From assembly GCA_903900795.1 (NCBI GenBank), contig CAIUOO010000448.1:1-33169 (forward strand): a stretch of DNA of 33,169 nucleotides, given 5' to 3'. Every line of letters begins with the position of its first letter. Position 1 is the first letter of the stretch. Below are positions 25,321 to 33,169 of the stretch, piece after piece. Below the pieces are notes generated by a model that worked only from the letters and a program-made list of their open reading frames with translations, searched no databases and was not told the DNA's origin. A program made the position numbers and the translations under genes. Origin of the DNA: an uncultured Gemmatimonadota bacterium (GTDB lineage: Bacteria; Gemmatimonadota; Gemmatimonadetes; Gemmatimonadales; Gemmatimonadaceae).

Positions 25321-26679
25321 ATGTTCAAAAAGGTCCTGATCGCCAACCGCGGTGAGATCGCTCTCCGCGTCATTCGTGCGTGTCGTGAACTCGACATCCA
25401 AACGGTCGCCGTGTACTCCGAGGCGGACCGTGAGTCGCTGCATGTGCGCTTCGCCGACGATGACGTTTGCATCGGACCCGCTCCGGGTCGCGATTCCTAC
25501 CTCAAGATCCCGCGATTGATCGCGGCTGCCGAGATCACCGGTGCCGACGCGATCCACCCGGGCTACGGCTTTCTCGCCGAAAATGCGGAATTCGCCGAGA
25601 CCTGCCGGGCCTCTGGGATTGCCTTCATCGGTCCCACGCCGGAGCAGATCCGCGTGATGGGTGACAAGGCCTCTGCTCGGCGGGCGATGGCCGAGTGCGG
25701 GGTGCCGATCGTGCCCGGTTCGCCGGGGCCGGTCGATGATCCCGAGGAGGCGCTGGAGTTTGCCCGTGGTATCGGGTTCCCCGTCATCATCAAGGCGGCC
25801 GCCGGCGGCGGTGGCAAGGGCATGCGTGTCGCTCGCGATCCCGACGACTTCCTGCGGTCATTCCAGCTTGCGCGCTCCGAAGCGCTCTCGGCGTTCGGCA
25901 ATGGCGACGTGTACGTGGAGAAGTTCCTCGAGCGGCCGCGTCACGTTGAATTCCAGGTGATGGGCGATATGCACGGCAACGTGATTCATCTCGGGGAGCG
26001 CGATTGCTCGGTGCAGCGTCGTCATCAGAAGCTGATTGAAGAGGCCCCCTGTCCGGTGATGACACCGGAACTGCGCGAGAAGATGGGCGAGGCGGCGGTG
26101 CGTGGTGCGAAGGCGATCAACTACGTGGGCGCCGGTACCGTGGAGATGCTCCTTGACGAAGACGGCTCATTCTTCTTCATGGAGATGAACACGCGTATTC
26201 AGGTCGAGCATCCCGTCACCGAAATGCTGACCGGCGTCGATCTGGTGAAGGAGCAGATCCGCGTCGCCTCGGGCCTGCCCTTATCGGTGCTGCAGACGCC
26301 GGCGTTCCGTGGTCACGTGATCGAGTGCCGTGTGAACGCCGAAGATCCCGCTCGCAACTTCCAGCCGTCACCCGGCAGGCTCGACGTCTTCCATCAGCCC
26401 GGTGGCCCCGGCGTGCGTGTCGACACGCACGCCTACGCCGGCTACACCGTGCCGCCGTATTACGACTCGATGATTGCCAAGCTCATTGTGCAGGGTAACA
26501 CGCGGGAAGAGGCGCTCAAGCGTATGCAGATCGCTCTTGAGAGCTTCGTGATCGAAGGCGTGAAAACGACCATGCCGTTTCTCGCCCGCGTGATGCAGCA
26601 CCCCGAATTCAAGGCGGGCAAGGTGCACACCAAGTGGCTCGAGTTCGAGGGGTCCGACCTACTCAAGGAACCGACATAG
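25321..26679 (+). CDS. accC: Biotin carboxylase subunit of acetyl-CoA carboxylase
   Basis: 452 residues, normal AccC length. Carboxylates biotin on AccB using ATP and bicarbonate, the first half-reaction of fatty-acid synthesis. The N-terminal [20 protein letters not shown], the Gly-rich ATP-grasp loop [11 protein letters not shown], and the catalytic [14 protein letters not shown] are all intact, followed by the usual C-terminal domain. It sits 50 bases after pilT; that gap shows no clear promoter or hairpin. Its TAG stop overlaps the next GTG by one base. The carboxyltransferase genes accA and accD are not in the window. Confidence 0.97.
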   Translation: MFKKVLIANRGEIALRVIRACRELDIQTVAVYSEADRESLHVRFADDDVCIGPAPGRDSYLKIPRLIAAAEITGADAIHPGYGFLAENAEFAETCRASGIAFIGPTPEQIRVMGDKASARRAMAECGVPIVPGSPGPVDDPEEALEFARGIGFPVIIKAAAGGGGKGMRVARDPDDFLRSFQLARSEALSAFGNGDVYVEKFLERPRHVEFQVMGDMHGNVIHLGERDCSVQRRHQKLIEEAPCPVMTPELREKMGEAAVRGAKAINYVGAGTVEMLLDEDGSFFFMEMNTRIQVEHPVTEMLTGVDLVKEQIRVASGLPLSVLQTPAFRGHVIECRVNAEDPARNFQPSPGRLDVFHQPGGPGVRVDTHAYAGYTVPPYYDSMIAKLIVQGNTREEALKRMQIALESFVIEGVKTTMPFLARVMQHPEFKAGKVHTKWLEFEGSDLLKEPT

Positions 26680-26948
26680 TGCGCATCGAGGTGCTGCTCG
26701 GCGAGGCGCACGTTGCGCCGGCCGATGTGGCGGATCATGTCGCCGTGGTGATCGACGTGCGGCGCGCGGCAACGACCGTGGCGGCCGCACTCGATGCCGG
26801 GGCGCGTGCAGTGATCCCGTTCGAGACGGCGGACGTGGAGTGCGTCACCCGAGGGGACGGTGCCCGTGGAGTCGAAATGGCCGAACGGCCGTTCAGGGGT
26901 GGCATTGCGCCGGTGGCGCTCGAGGCTGCGACTCGCCCGGAGCGCTGA
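26679..26948 (+). CDS. Short ComB-like (2-phosphosulfolactate phosphatase family) protein or fragment
   Basis: 89 residues from GTG 26679, overlapping the accC stop by one base. The first roughly 60 residues read like the N-terminus of the ComB family: [10 protein letters not shown], then VAVVIDVRRAATTVAAALDAGARAVIPF, close to the usual VVIDVLRATTT...GA..VIP pattern. Family members are about 230-250 residues, and the later conserved parts, such as the G-FDLGNSP segment, are absent. The next gene starts two bases after the stop, and I found no continuation in the other two frames. It may be a truncated remnant still in frame, or a genuinely short derivative. Activity as a phosphatase is unlikely. 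Confidence 0.55.
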   Translation: MRIEVLLGEAHVAPADVADHVAVVIDVRRAATTVAAALDAGARAVIPFETADVECVTRGDGARGVEMAERPFRGGIAPVALEAATRPER

Positions 26949-26950
26949 GG

Positions 26951-29299
26951 ATGGAACCCGCTGTGCTGCGTCGGGAGCTTTCCGCAATCGCGCTCACGTT
27001 GCTCGCGGTGTTTCTTACCGGAGCCGTGGTCTTCAATGCACCCGACGCGGGGCAGTCCTGCCTTGAGGCCACGGGCGTGTTCGGCCCGGCGGGTACGTGG
27101 GCACGGTGCGCGTTGGTGAGCACGGTTGGGATTCCCGGGGCCGCGATCGTCGCGCTGGGATGTCTGGTCGTCGCGCTCACGCTCTTCGGACGCCTTGCGC
27201 GCGCCGATGATGCCAGCGACTGGGGCGTACTCTTCACCGGTACCGTGACGTTGGTACCGGTGGCGATCGGGCTTGCGCTCGGTGGCGAGCCGTCGGCGTC
27301 GGATAGCTCCGGCCTGTGGGGCAGCTTTGCCGCCCACTATCTGCGCAAAGGCCTCGGCCCTGCCGGGGCGTGGGTGTTCTTCCTGTTGGCGACAAGCGCG
27401 CTCACCGTGGCGACGCTCCGCTGGAATCCGATCCGTATCTTGCTGGGTTCTGGTGCGCGGAATGCCGACCCAGACAGCTTGGCCGGTGGCCAAAGTGCGG
27501 AGCGTGCCGTCGTCAGCAGCCGGAAGCGGCCGACGTTGGCGCAGCAGCTCGAGCCCGAACCGGAAGATCTCCCCGCCATCGACCCCGTGTTGGCGCGCGA
27601 CGTCTTGGCGTCAGCCAAGCCCGACGCACGGTTCGCTCCGCCGGAGACGGGTCGCGACGCTGCGAAGACGAAAAAGATTGCGAGGGAGGCGGATCGACCC
27701 GTCGCGCCCGTGGTCGAGGCGGCCCTCGACCTCTCGTCGGAACCATCGCCGTTCAGCGACGACCTGCCCCCGACCGATTTGCTCACCGCCGCGCCCGCGC
27801 GGAACGCTGACGCCGGTAAGCGCGAACTGGACTTGGCCGGCGAAAAGCTGATGGCGACGCTGCGCACCTTCAAGGTGGATGGTGAGTTGGTCGGGCGTAC
27901 CACTGGGCCGACCGTGACGCAGTTCGAAATCGAGCCAGCTCCTGGCGTCAAAGTCCGACAGATCGCGGCGTTGGCGGACGACCTTGCCTTGGCGATGCGC
28001 GCGCCGAGCATTCGGATCGTGGCGCCCATTCCGGGGCGTGGCGCGGTGGGAGTGGAAGTGCCCAACCCGACGCCCGAAATGGTCGTGCTTCGCGAGGTGC
28101 TCGAGTCGGCGGAGTTTCGACAGATGCGGGCGGCGTTGCCGATCGCCCTCGGCAAGGATCTCGAAGGGCGCGCCGTGATCGCCGATCTCGCCAAGATGCC
28201 GCATTTGCTCATTGCGGGTGCGACCGGATCGGGAAAGTCCGTCTGCGTCAACACGATCATCACGAGCCTCGTGTATCGGCACACACCCCGCACGCTGCGC
28301 TTCTTGATGGTCGATCCCAAAATGGTCGAACTCAGCGTGTACAACACGTTGCCGCACCTGCGCCATAAAGTGATCACGGACAACCGCGATGCGGCGTCTG
28401 TGCTCAAGTGGGCGGTGATGGAGATGCAGGATCGCTACCGGTTGCTAGAAGCCAATGCCTGTCGCAACCTCCAGGAGTTTAATCGCCGTGTCCAGCAGCA
28501 TGCGGACGGCGAGGGCGCTCCGTTGCAGAAACCGCGCAATCTCGAGGTGGCCTTCGAGGATCGCACCTACACCGGTGGCGTACTGCCGTATATCGTGGTG
28601 GTGATCGACGAAATGGCCGACCTGATGATGACGGTGCAGGCGGAGGTCGAAACGCCCATCGCCATGCTCGCACAGAAGGCCCGCGCCATTGGGATTCACC
28701 TGATTCTGGCTACGCAGCGCCCCAGCGTGAACATCATTACGGGGCTGATCAAGGCGAACTTCCCCTGTCGGATCGCGTTTCGTGTGGCCTCGCAGGTGGA
28801 CAGCCGCACGATCATCGATGGCGCCGGCGCCGAGGCGCTCCTCGGCAACGGTGACATGTTGTTCATTCCGCCCGGCAAGTCGGAGCCTGCGCGATTGCAG
28901 GGGGCCTACCTCTCCAGCGAGGAGACGGAAGTCCTGCTCAAGTGGTATGAAGACGCGCGCGCGCGGTTCGAGGCGGGTGAGGGGATCGCGGCCGAACCGG
29001 ACATTCTCGAGACGGTGCGCGCCCTCGAAGCCAAGGGCGATGGCGGTGACGAGGATGATGGCGATCGAACGACGAACGAGCGCGACGCGCGCTTCCGTGA
29101 AGCAGCCGAGGTGGTGATCCAGCATCGCCAGGGGTCAACGTCGCTGTTGCAGCGGCGGCTGAAGATCGGCTATGGCCGTGCCGCCCGCATCATCGACCAG
29201 CTGGAAGCCGCCGGTGTGTTGGCCCCATCCGAGGGTGCCGCCCGACCACGCGATGTATTGGTCGGTGTGCAGGACCTCGACCGCATTTGCGGCTCCTGA
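26951..29299 (+). CDS. ftsK: FtsK/SpoIIIE DNA translocase
   Basis: 782 residues. Four N-terminal hydrophobic segments (within about 9-30, 47-77, 82-104 and 113-145) anchor it at the division septum, followed by a charged linker (about 160-290). The motor has Walker A GATGSGKS (residues 423-430), a Walker-B-like VVVIDEMADLMM, and RPSVNIITGLIKANFPCRIAF. The C-terminal gamma winged-helix domain (about 715-782; QGSTSLLQRRLKIGYGRAARIIDQLE) reads polarity sequences (KOPS-type) on DNA and activates XerCD. ATG 26951 is two bases after the previous stop. An upstream in-frame ATG at 26840 would add 37 residues without family resemblance. Confidence 0.95.
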   Translation: MEPAVLRRELSAIALTLLAVFLTGAVVFNAPDAGQSCLEATGVFGPAGTWARCALVSTVGIPGAAIVALGCLVVALTLFGRLARADDASDWGVLFTGTVTLVPVAIGLALGGEPSASDSSGLWGSFAAHYLRKGLGPAGAWVFFLLATSALTVATLRWNPIRILLGSGARNADPDSLAGGQSAERAVVSSRKRPTLAQQLEPEPEDLPAIDPVLARDVLASAKPDARFAPPETGRDAAKTKKIAREADRPVAPVVEAALDLSSEPSPFSDDLPPTDLLTAAPARNADAGKRELDLAGEKLMATLRTFKVDGELVGRTTGPTVTQFEIEPAPGVKVRQIAALADDLALAMRAPSIRIVAPIPGRGAVGVEVPNPTPEMVVLREVLESAEFRQMRAALPIALGKDLEGRAVIADLAKMPHLLIAGATGSGKSVCVNTIITSLVYRHTPRTLRFLMVDPKMVELSVYNTLPHLRHKVITDNRDAASVLKWAVMEMQDRYRLLEANACRNLQEFNRRVQQHADGEGAPLQKPRNLEVAFEDRTYTGGVLPYIVVVIDEMADLMMTVQAEVETPIAMLAQKARAIGIHLILATQRPSVNIITGLIKANFPCRIAFRVASQVDSRTIIDGAGAEALLGNGDMLFIPPGKSEPARLQGAYLSSEETEVLLKWYEDARARFEAGEGIAAEPDILETVRALEAKGDGGDEDDGDRTTNERDARFREAAEVVIQHRQGSTSLLQRRLKIGYGRAARIIDQLEAAGVLAPSEGAARPRDVLVGVQDLDRICGS

Positions 29300-29449
29300 C
29301 GTCCTCACCTTTCCCGAACCGACTCGTCGTCACGTATTGACGGCGTGTAACGGTCCGGTGAACATTGACAAGGTTTGTCCCTCCTCGTCCCGCTCTCCTG
29401 CCCGCGGGCTGCCGGACCTCGACGTACTTCCTCCCTCCCGAGGTGTGAG
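29300..29449 (+). promoter_or_regulatory. Spacer upstream of the TonB receptor with two TTGAC boxes
   Basis: The 150-base gap holds TTGACG (29337-29342) and a perfect -35-like TTGACA (29365-29370), set 28 bases apart as ATTGAC direct copies. Neither has a good -10 at 16-18 bases; the best after the first is GAACAT at 29360. They could be a promoter plus an operator or an alternative-sigma site. No clear terminator for ftsK is visible. Confidence 0.3.
29440..29445 (+). promoter_or_regulatory. Shine-Dalgarno that fixes the TonB receptor start
   Basis: GAGGTG precedes ATG 29450 at good spacing. It favours this start, which opens directly on a signal peptide, over the in-frame start at 29375. 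Confidence 0.65.
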
Positions 29450-32380
29450 ATGTTTTTGCTTCGCGTTCGACGACTGTTGACTTCGACCCTGCTTGCGTTC
29501 GGCGCGCTGCCGCTGGTGGCCGCCGGACTGGCAGCCCAAGCCGGGACGATAACCGGTAAGGTGACCAACGCGGAAAACGGCCGCCCCATCGAGAATGCGA
29601 CGGTCAAGGCCGCCGCCGGGGGCGCGTCGTTCAGCGCCATCAGCGGCACCGATGGCGCGTTTCGTTTCGTGAATCTTCCCGCGGGTTCGTACGCGGTGAG
29701 CGTGTCGGCGATCGGTTTTGCGCCCAAGAGCTCGTCCAACGTGCAGCTCGGCGCGGCACTCACGATTGCGATGACGGCGCGCACGAACGTGCTCGAGCAG
29801 ACGGTCGTCACGGCGAGCCGTGCCCGCCCTGAGAAGTTGCTTGATGCGCCGGCCCAGATTCTCACCGTGACGAGCCAGCAGATCGAAGAGCGGCCTGCCG
29901 TCACCGTGACCGACCACCTGCGGGCGACGCCCGGTGTCGACATCAACAAAGGTGGCATCGCGCAGGCCAACGTCGTTGCGCGCGGTTTTAACAATGCGTT
30001 CAGCGGCAGCATGCTGATGCTGCAGGACTATCGCTTTGCCGGTGTGCCGTCGTTGCGCGTGAACGTGCCCTTCCTGTTCACGGGCACCAACGAAGACATC
30101 GACCGCATGGAAGTACTCCTCGGACCGGCGTCGGCGCTGTACGGACCGAACAGCTCCAACGGCGTGCTCCATGTGATCACGAAGTCGCCGTTCCAGTCCC
30201 AGGGCACCACGATCAGCGTGGACGGCGGCGAGCGTTCGGTGTTGCGCACCGGCCTTCGCCATGCCGGCAAGGTGAACGAGACGGTCGCGTACAAGCTGTC
30301 GGGCGAATACATGCGGGGCCGCGACTGGGAGTACAACGACCGGTCCGAGCCCACGGTGTTCCCAAACGCCGCCTACGTCCCGGCCTCGCGCCGTGGTCAG
30401 CCGAACACGCGTGACTTCAATGTGGAGCGCTACACCGGTGAGGCGCGCCTCGACGTGCGGCCGCGTGAGGGCATGGAAGCCATCAGCACGCTCGGCTACA
30501 CCAACGTGCTGAGTGGTATCGAACTGACGGGCGCCAACGGGTCGTCGCAGATCAAGAACTGGACCTATCTCAGCCTCCAGCAGCGCTTTCGCTGGAACAA
30601 GCTGTTTGCTCAGGCCTTCCTGAACTCCAGCGATGCGGGCAACGACACGTCGTCCTCGGACAAGGGCACGTACCTGCTGCGCTCCGGCCAGCCGATCGTC
30701 GATCAGTCCCGGGTGGCGGCGGCTCAGTTGCAGCACGGATTCGATCTCGGCGAGAAGCAGAGCTTCACGTACGGCGCCGACTACATCTGGACGAATCCGC
30801 GCTCCGGCGGCACGATCAACGGCGCGAATGAACTCGTGGACAACGTCACCGAGTACGGGGCGTACATCCAGTCGTCGACGAAGCCGGTCAAGCAGGTTGA
30901 ACTCCTCCTCGCGGCGCGAGGCGACGGCAACAGCGTCATCGCCGGCCGATTCTTCTCGCCGCGCGCCGCGCTGATCCTGAAGCCGAGTGAAAACCAGAAC
31001 ATTCGCTTCACCTACAATCGGGCGTTTTCAACGCCGGCCAATTTCGCGTTCTTCCTCGACCTGATCCAGACGCCGAATGTGGGCGGTTCCGGCTTCGACA
31101 TCCGGGCGCGCGGCAATCCGCCCAAGCAGGGATTCCAGTTCAACCGCAGCTGCGGAACCGGCAGCGCGTTCGGTGCCTACTGCATGAAGTCGGCATATGC
31201 GTCGCAGGGGAGCTTCGTCGGTGCCAGCGCGGCCGCCGCGTTCCCTGGTGCGATTCAGGCGCTCGCCCCCCGTCTCACGCCGGGCATCGCCGGAGCGCTA
31301 CAACAGGCAGGCTTACCCGCGGCGATCGCCCAGCAGCTGGCCAGCGGCGCGGTGCAGTACCTCGGAACCCGCACCCCGACGAATGCCGATCTCGCCACGC
31401 GTGTGTCGTATCTCTCGTCGGCGACCACCGCCCTCAGCACCGATGCGCTGCGCGACATCGATCCCCTGGCGGCCTCCTTCAACAACACCTTCGAGGTGGG
31501 CTACAAGGGGATCGTGGGCGGCAAGGTCACCTTCGATGTGGCGCTCTGGGGACAGGAGCGCGGCGACGTGGGCACCAGTGCCGCGCTGTCGACGCCGAAC
31601 GTGTTCTTCGGAAATCCGCAGCAGCTGGGCGGCTACCTCGGGCAGCAGCTTGGGGCCAGCCTCGGCCCGCAGCTCGCGCAGCTCGGACTGACTCCGGCGC
31701 AGATCGGCGCCATCGTGAGCGGAGTCGCCGGCGCGTTGACACCGAGCGTGGCGTCGCTGCCCGTCGGTGTGGTGACGTTCGCGAACGGCAATACGGCGCC
31801 GAACGCCGTGTACGCCACGTATCTGACTTCCCAGGGGAAGTTGTGGGTGCGCGGTCTCGATCTGGCCACGACCGTTTCCGCTACGGATCGCGTGACGATG
31901 GATCTGGCGTACAGCTACCAGAGCCAGAACGTGTTCAGTAACCTGAACGGTGGGAATGGCCTGCCGTTGATGTCCAACGCCCCCAACTCGCGTGGGTCGC
32001 TCGGCATGCGCTACCGGAACGACGACACTGGACTCGGCTTCGAGCTGCGCTCGCGCTACAACGAAGCGTATCCGGTCAACTCGGGCGTCTACGCTACGGG
32101 ATTGGCCTTCCCGATCGCGGCGGGGCAAGCCGGTGCCACGCCGACCGCGTCGGGCGGTGTCGGGAAATGCTCGCCCGCACCGGCGGGGACCTACTGCTAC
32201 GAGAACGTTTCCGAGGCGGTCACTTTTGATGCGCAGGTGACCAAGCGCTTCACGATGGGTAAGCAGAAGCTCGCATGGACCGTGAATGCGACGAATCTGT
32301 TCGACAACCGCGTCCGCACGTTCCCTGGCGTGCCGGAGATCGGGCGCATGGTCATGACGCGCCTGCAGTACTCGTTCTAG
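29450..32380 (+). CDS. TonB-dependent outer-membrane receptor with carboxypeptidase-like N-terminal domain
   Basis: 976 residues. The signal peptide ends near GLAAQ. A carboxypeptidase-regulatory-like beta domain (about 30-110; GTITGKVTNAENGRPIENATV) precedes the plug (about 120-245; VVTASR, then DHLRATPGVDI, and RMEVLLGPASALYGPNSSNGVLHVITK). A 22-strand-type barrel follows, ending in an aromatic strand, LQYSF. It should import a ligand through the outer membrane using TonB energy, but the ligand cannot be read from sequence. Two cysteine pairs (568/578 and 907/916) and Ala/Gln/Gly-rich inserts (about 594-660 and 721-780) are unusual. It stands alone, with no inner-membrane transporter or SusD-like partner beside it. 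Confidence 0.92.
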   Translation: MFLLRVRRLLTSTLLAFGALPLVAAGLAAQAGTITGKVTNAENGRPIENATVKAAAGGASFSAISGTDGAFRFVNLPAGSYAVSVSAIGFAPKSSSNVQLGAALTIAMTARTNVLEQTVVTASRARPEKLLDAPAQILTVTSQQIEERPAVTVTDHLRATPGVDINKGGIAQANVVARGFNNAFSGSMLMLQDYRFAGVPSLRVNVPFLFTGTNEDIDRMEVLLGPASALYGPNSSNGVLHVITKSPFQSQGTTISVDGGERSVLRTGLRHAGKVNETVAYKLSGEYMRGRDWEYNDRSEPTVFPNAAYVPASRRGQPNTRDFNVERYTGEARLDVRPREGMEAISTLGYTNVLSGIELTGANGSSQIKNWTYLSLQQRFRWNKLFAQAFLNSSDAGNDTSSSDKGTYLLRSGQPIVDQSRVAAAQLQHGFDLGEKQSFTYGADYIWTNPRSGGTINGANELVDNVTEYGAYIQSSTKPVKQVELLLAARGDGNSVIAGRFFSPRAALILKPSENQNIRFTYNRAFSTPANFAFFLDLIQTPNVGGSGFDIRARGNPPKQGFQFNRSCGTGSAFGAYCMKSAYASQGSFVGASAAAAFPGAIQALAPRLTPGIAGALQQAGLPAAIAQQLASGAVQYLGTRTPTNADLATRVSYLSSATTALSTDALRDIDPLAASFNNTFEVGYKGIVGGKVTFDVALWGQERGDVGTSAALSTPNVFFGNPQQLGGYLGQQLGASLGPQLAQLGLTPAQIGAIVSGVAGALTPSVASLPVGVVTFANGNTAPNAVYATYLTSQGKLWVRGLDLATTVSATDRVTMDLAYSYQSQNVFSNLNGGNGLPLMSNAPNSRGSLGMRYRNDDTGLGFELRSRYNEAYPVNSGVYATGLAFPIAAGQAGATPTASGGVGKCSPAPAGTYCYENVSEAVTFDAQVTKRFTMGKQKLAWTVNATNLFDNRVRTFPGVPEIGRMVMTRLQYSF

Positions 32381-32418
32381 TGTCGGCTAGGAGCCGGGTC
32401 GAACAGTGACCGGTCCGC

Positions 32419-32444
32419 GATCGCCGCGGCCCGCTCGGGCGATC
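32419..32444 (+). repeat. Small inverted repeat after the TonB receptor
   Basis: GATCGCC (32419-32425) and GGCGATC (32438-32444) form a 7-bp stem with a 12-base loop, no T run. It may be a 3' stem ahead of the main terminator or chance. Confidence 0.35.
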
Positions 32445-32466
32445 TGAGCCGCCGGATGGTCAGGAG

Positions 32467-32493
32467 GGGGCGGCGCACCATGTGCGCCGCCCC
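32467..32493 (+). terminator. Intrinsic terminator-like hairpin after the TonB receptor
   Basis: GGGGCGGCGCAC (32467-32478) and GTGCGCCGCCCC (32482-32493) form a perfect 12-bp stem with a three-base CAT loop, followed by TTTC. The T run is short but the stem is very GC-rich, and it sits about 85 bases after the receptor stop. Confidence 0.8.
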
Positions 32494-32519
32494 TTTCGTC
32501 ATCTCTGTTATCTTGCAAC

Positions 32520-33169
32520 ATGATCCTGCTTGACCCGAACGCCCGTCCCGTGATCGGTCATCGCGGCAATCGTGCGCACGCCCCGGAGAACACCGTCGAG
32601 TCCCTCCGGGAGGCGGTGGCCCTTGGGGCGGATGCCGTTGAGTTCGACGTGCAGGTCTCGAGCGACGGCGTTCTGCTGCTCATGCATGACGTGACAATTG
32701 ACCGGACGACCAGCGGCGCCGGCGCGGTCGCCCGGCAGACCTTCGCGGCGCTCCGCACGCACGACGCCGGCGCCCGCTTCACGTCCGATCGTGGTCGCAC
32801 GTTTCCGTGGCGTGCTCGAGGTGTCGTGATTCCCACCTTCGACGAAGTTGTGGACGCGTTGCCGAGTACGCTCCCCTTCATCGTGGAGCTCAAGACGCCG
32901 GCCGCATCGGCGGCGCTCCACGCCGCGATTACACGACATGGCATCCAAAAGCGGGTTATCGTCGCCGGCTTCGAATCCGCCAGTACGCGGCCGCTGCGCG
33001 GGCAAGGGTTCGCCCTTGGCGCCAGTGTCGTGGACGTGGCGCAACTGTTGTTGCCGTCGCTGCTGCGCCGCCCGATACGGACGCCGTGGTATCAGGCGCT
33101 CTGCATTCCGCCGATGCACAGCGGCATTCCGTTGCCGATCGGGGCGATTGCCCGAGCCGTGCGCAGCGC
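32520..33169 (+). CDS. Glycerophosphodiester phosphodiesterase, 3' end beyond the window
   Basis: 216 codons are visible with no stop. GDPD-family proteins hydrolyse glycerophosphodiesters to glycerol-3-phosphate and an alcohol. The catalytic set is present: His14 in GHRGN, the APENT motif at 21-25, Glu41 and Asp43 in EFDVQ, and His56-Asp57 in LMHD. Later, FIVELK supplies another expected metal-ligand region. No signal peptide, so probably a cytoplasmic UgpQ-like form. No ribosome site precedes ATG 32520. A TATCTT hexamer lies only six bases upstream, so the mRNA might be leaderless. About 20-40 residues are probably missing at the right edge. Confidence 0.9.
   Translation, partial: MILLDPNARPVIGHRGNRAHAPENTVESLREAVALGADAVEFDVQVSSDGVLLLMHDVTIDRTTSGAGAVARQTFAALRTHDAGARFTSDRGRTFPWRARGVVIPTFDEVVDALPSTLPFIVELKTPAASAALHAAITRHGIQKRVIVAGFESASTRPLRGQGFALGASVVDVAQLLLPSLLRRPIRTPWYQALCIPPMHSGIPLPIGAIARAVRS

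Noticed and set aside
26840-26950. ftsK start at 26840
   Set aside because: The extra 37 residues are Arg/Gly/Cys-rich and overlap the ComB-like frame; ATG 26951 opens directly on the first membrane region.
29330-30736. 468-codon minus-strand open frame opposite the TonB receptor
   Set aside because: It mirrors a well-supported receptor gene and has the His/Arg/Val-rich composition of antisense frames, no family resemblance.

Overview
The window is a gene-dense, GC-rich chromosomal segment from a Gram-negative, diderm bacterium. The outer-membrane machinery (Tol-Pal, LptD, a TonB-dependent receptor) proves the diderm envelope. The style of the proteins is what I would expect from the Gemmatimonadota, close to Gemmatimonas: a TonB receptor with a carboxypeptidase-regulatory-like domain, long TPR proteins with acidic linkers, and dense operons with 1- or 4-base overlaps. 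That assignment is inferred from protein resemblance, not from a marker gene. All genes but one (ppiD) are on the + strand. No rRNA, tRNA, CRISPR array, insertion sequence or phage gene was seen.

Region 1 (1-8391) is an envelope operon: tolQ, tolR, tolA-like, tolB, pal, cpoB, tatC, lptD. It joins the proton-motive-force-driven Tol-Pal system, the Tat translocase core and the LPS-insertion barrel in one transcription direction. Region 2 (8426-13903) is a histidine-utilisation block, hutH-hutU-X-hutI. X is a radical SAM protein with a SPASM/twitch-like C-terminal cysteine set, coupled to both hut neighbours by overlapping stop/start codons. Region 3 (14003-18077) holds an 843-residue TPR protein, a long-chain polyprenyl diphosphate synthase, a DUF4321-like membrane protein and tatA. 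It ends at a perfect 16-bp bidirectional terminator shared with the convergent ppiD-like gene (18153-19985, minus strand).

Region 4 (20247-26948) starts divergently from ppiD. It runs through a 577-residue TPR protein, aroQ, an M24 aminopeptidase, accB, pilT, accC and a short ComB-like fragment. The pilus-retraction ATPase sits between the two acetyl-CoA carboxylase subunits. Region 5 has ftsK (26951-29299), a TonB-dependent receptor (29450-32380), a strong hairpin terminator, and the 5' part of a glycerophosphodiester phosphodiesterase that runs off the right edge.

Most of the window is core housekeeping: envelope integrity, protein export, fatty-acid, shikimate and isoprenoid synthesis, and DNA segregation. 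The best candidate for something undescribed is the radical SAM/SPASM protein built into the hut operon. Next in interest are the pilT insertion between accB and accC, the truncated ComB-like ORF, and the cysteine-pair and Ala/Gln-rich insertions in the TonB receptor.
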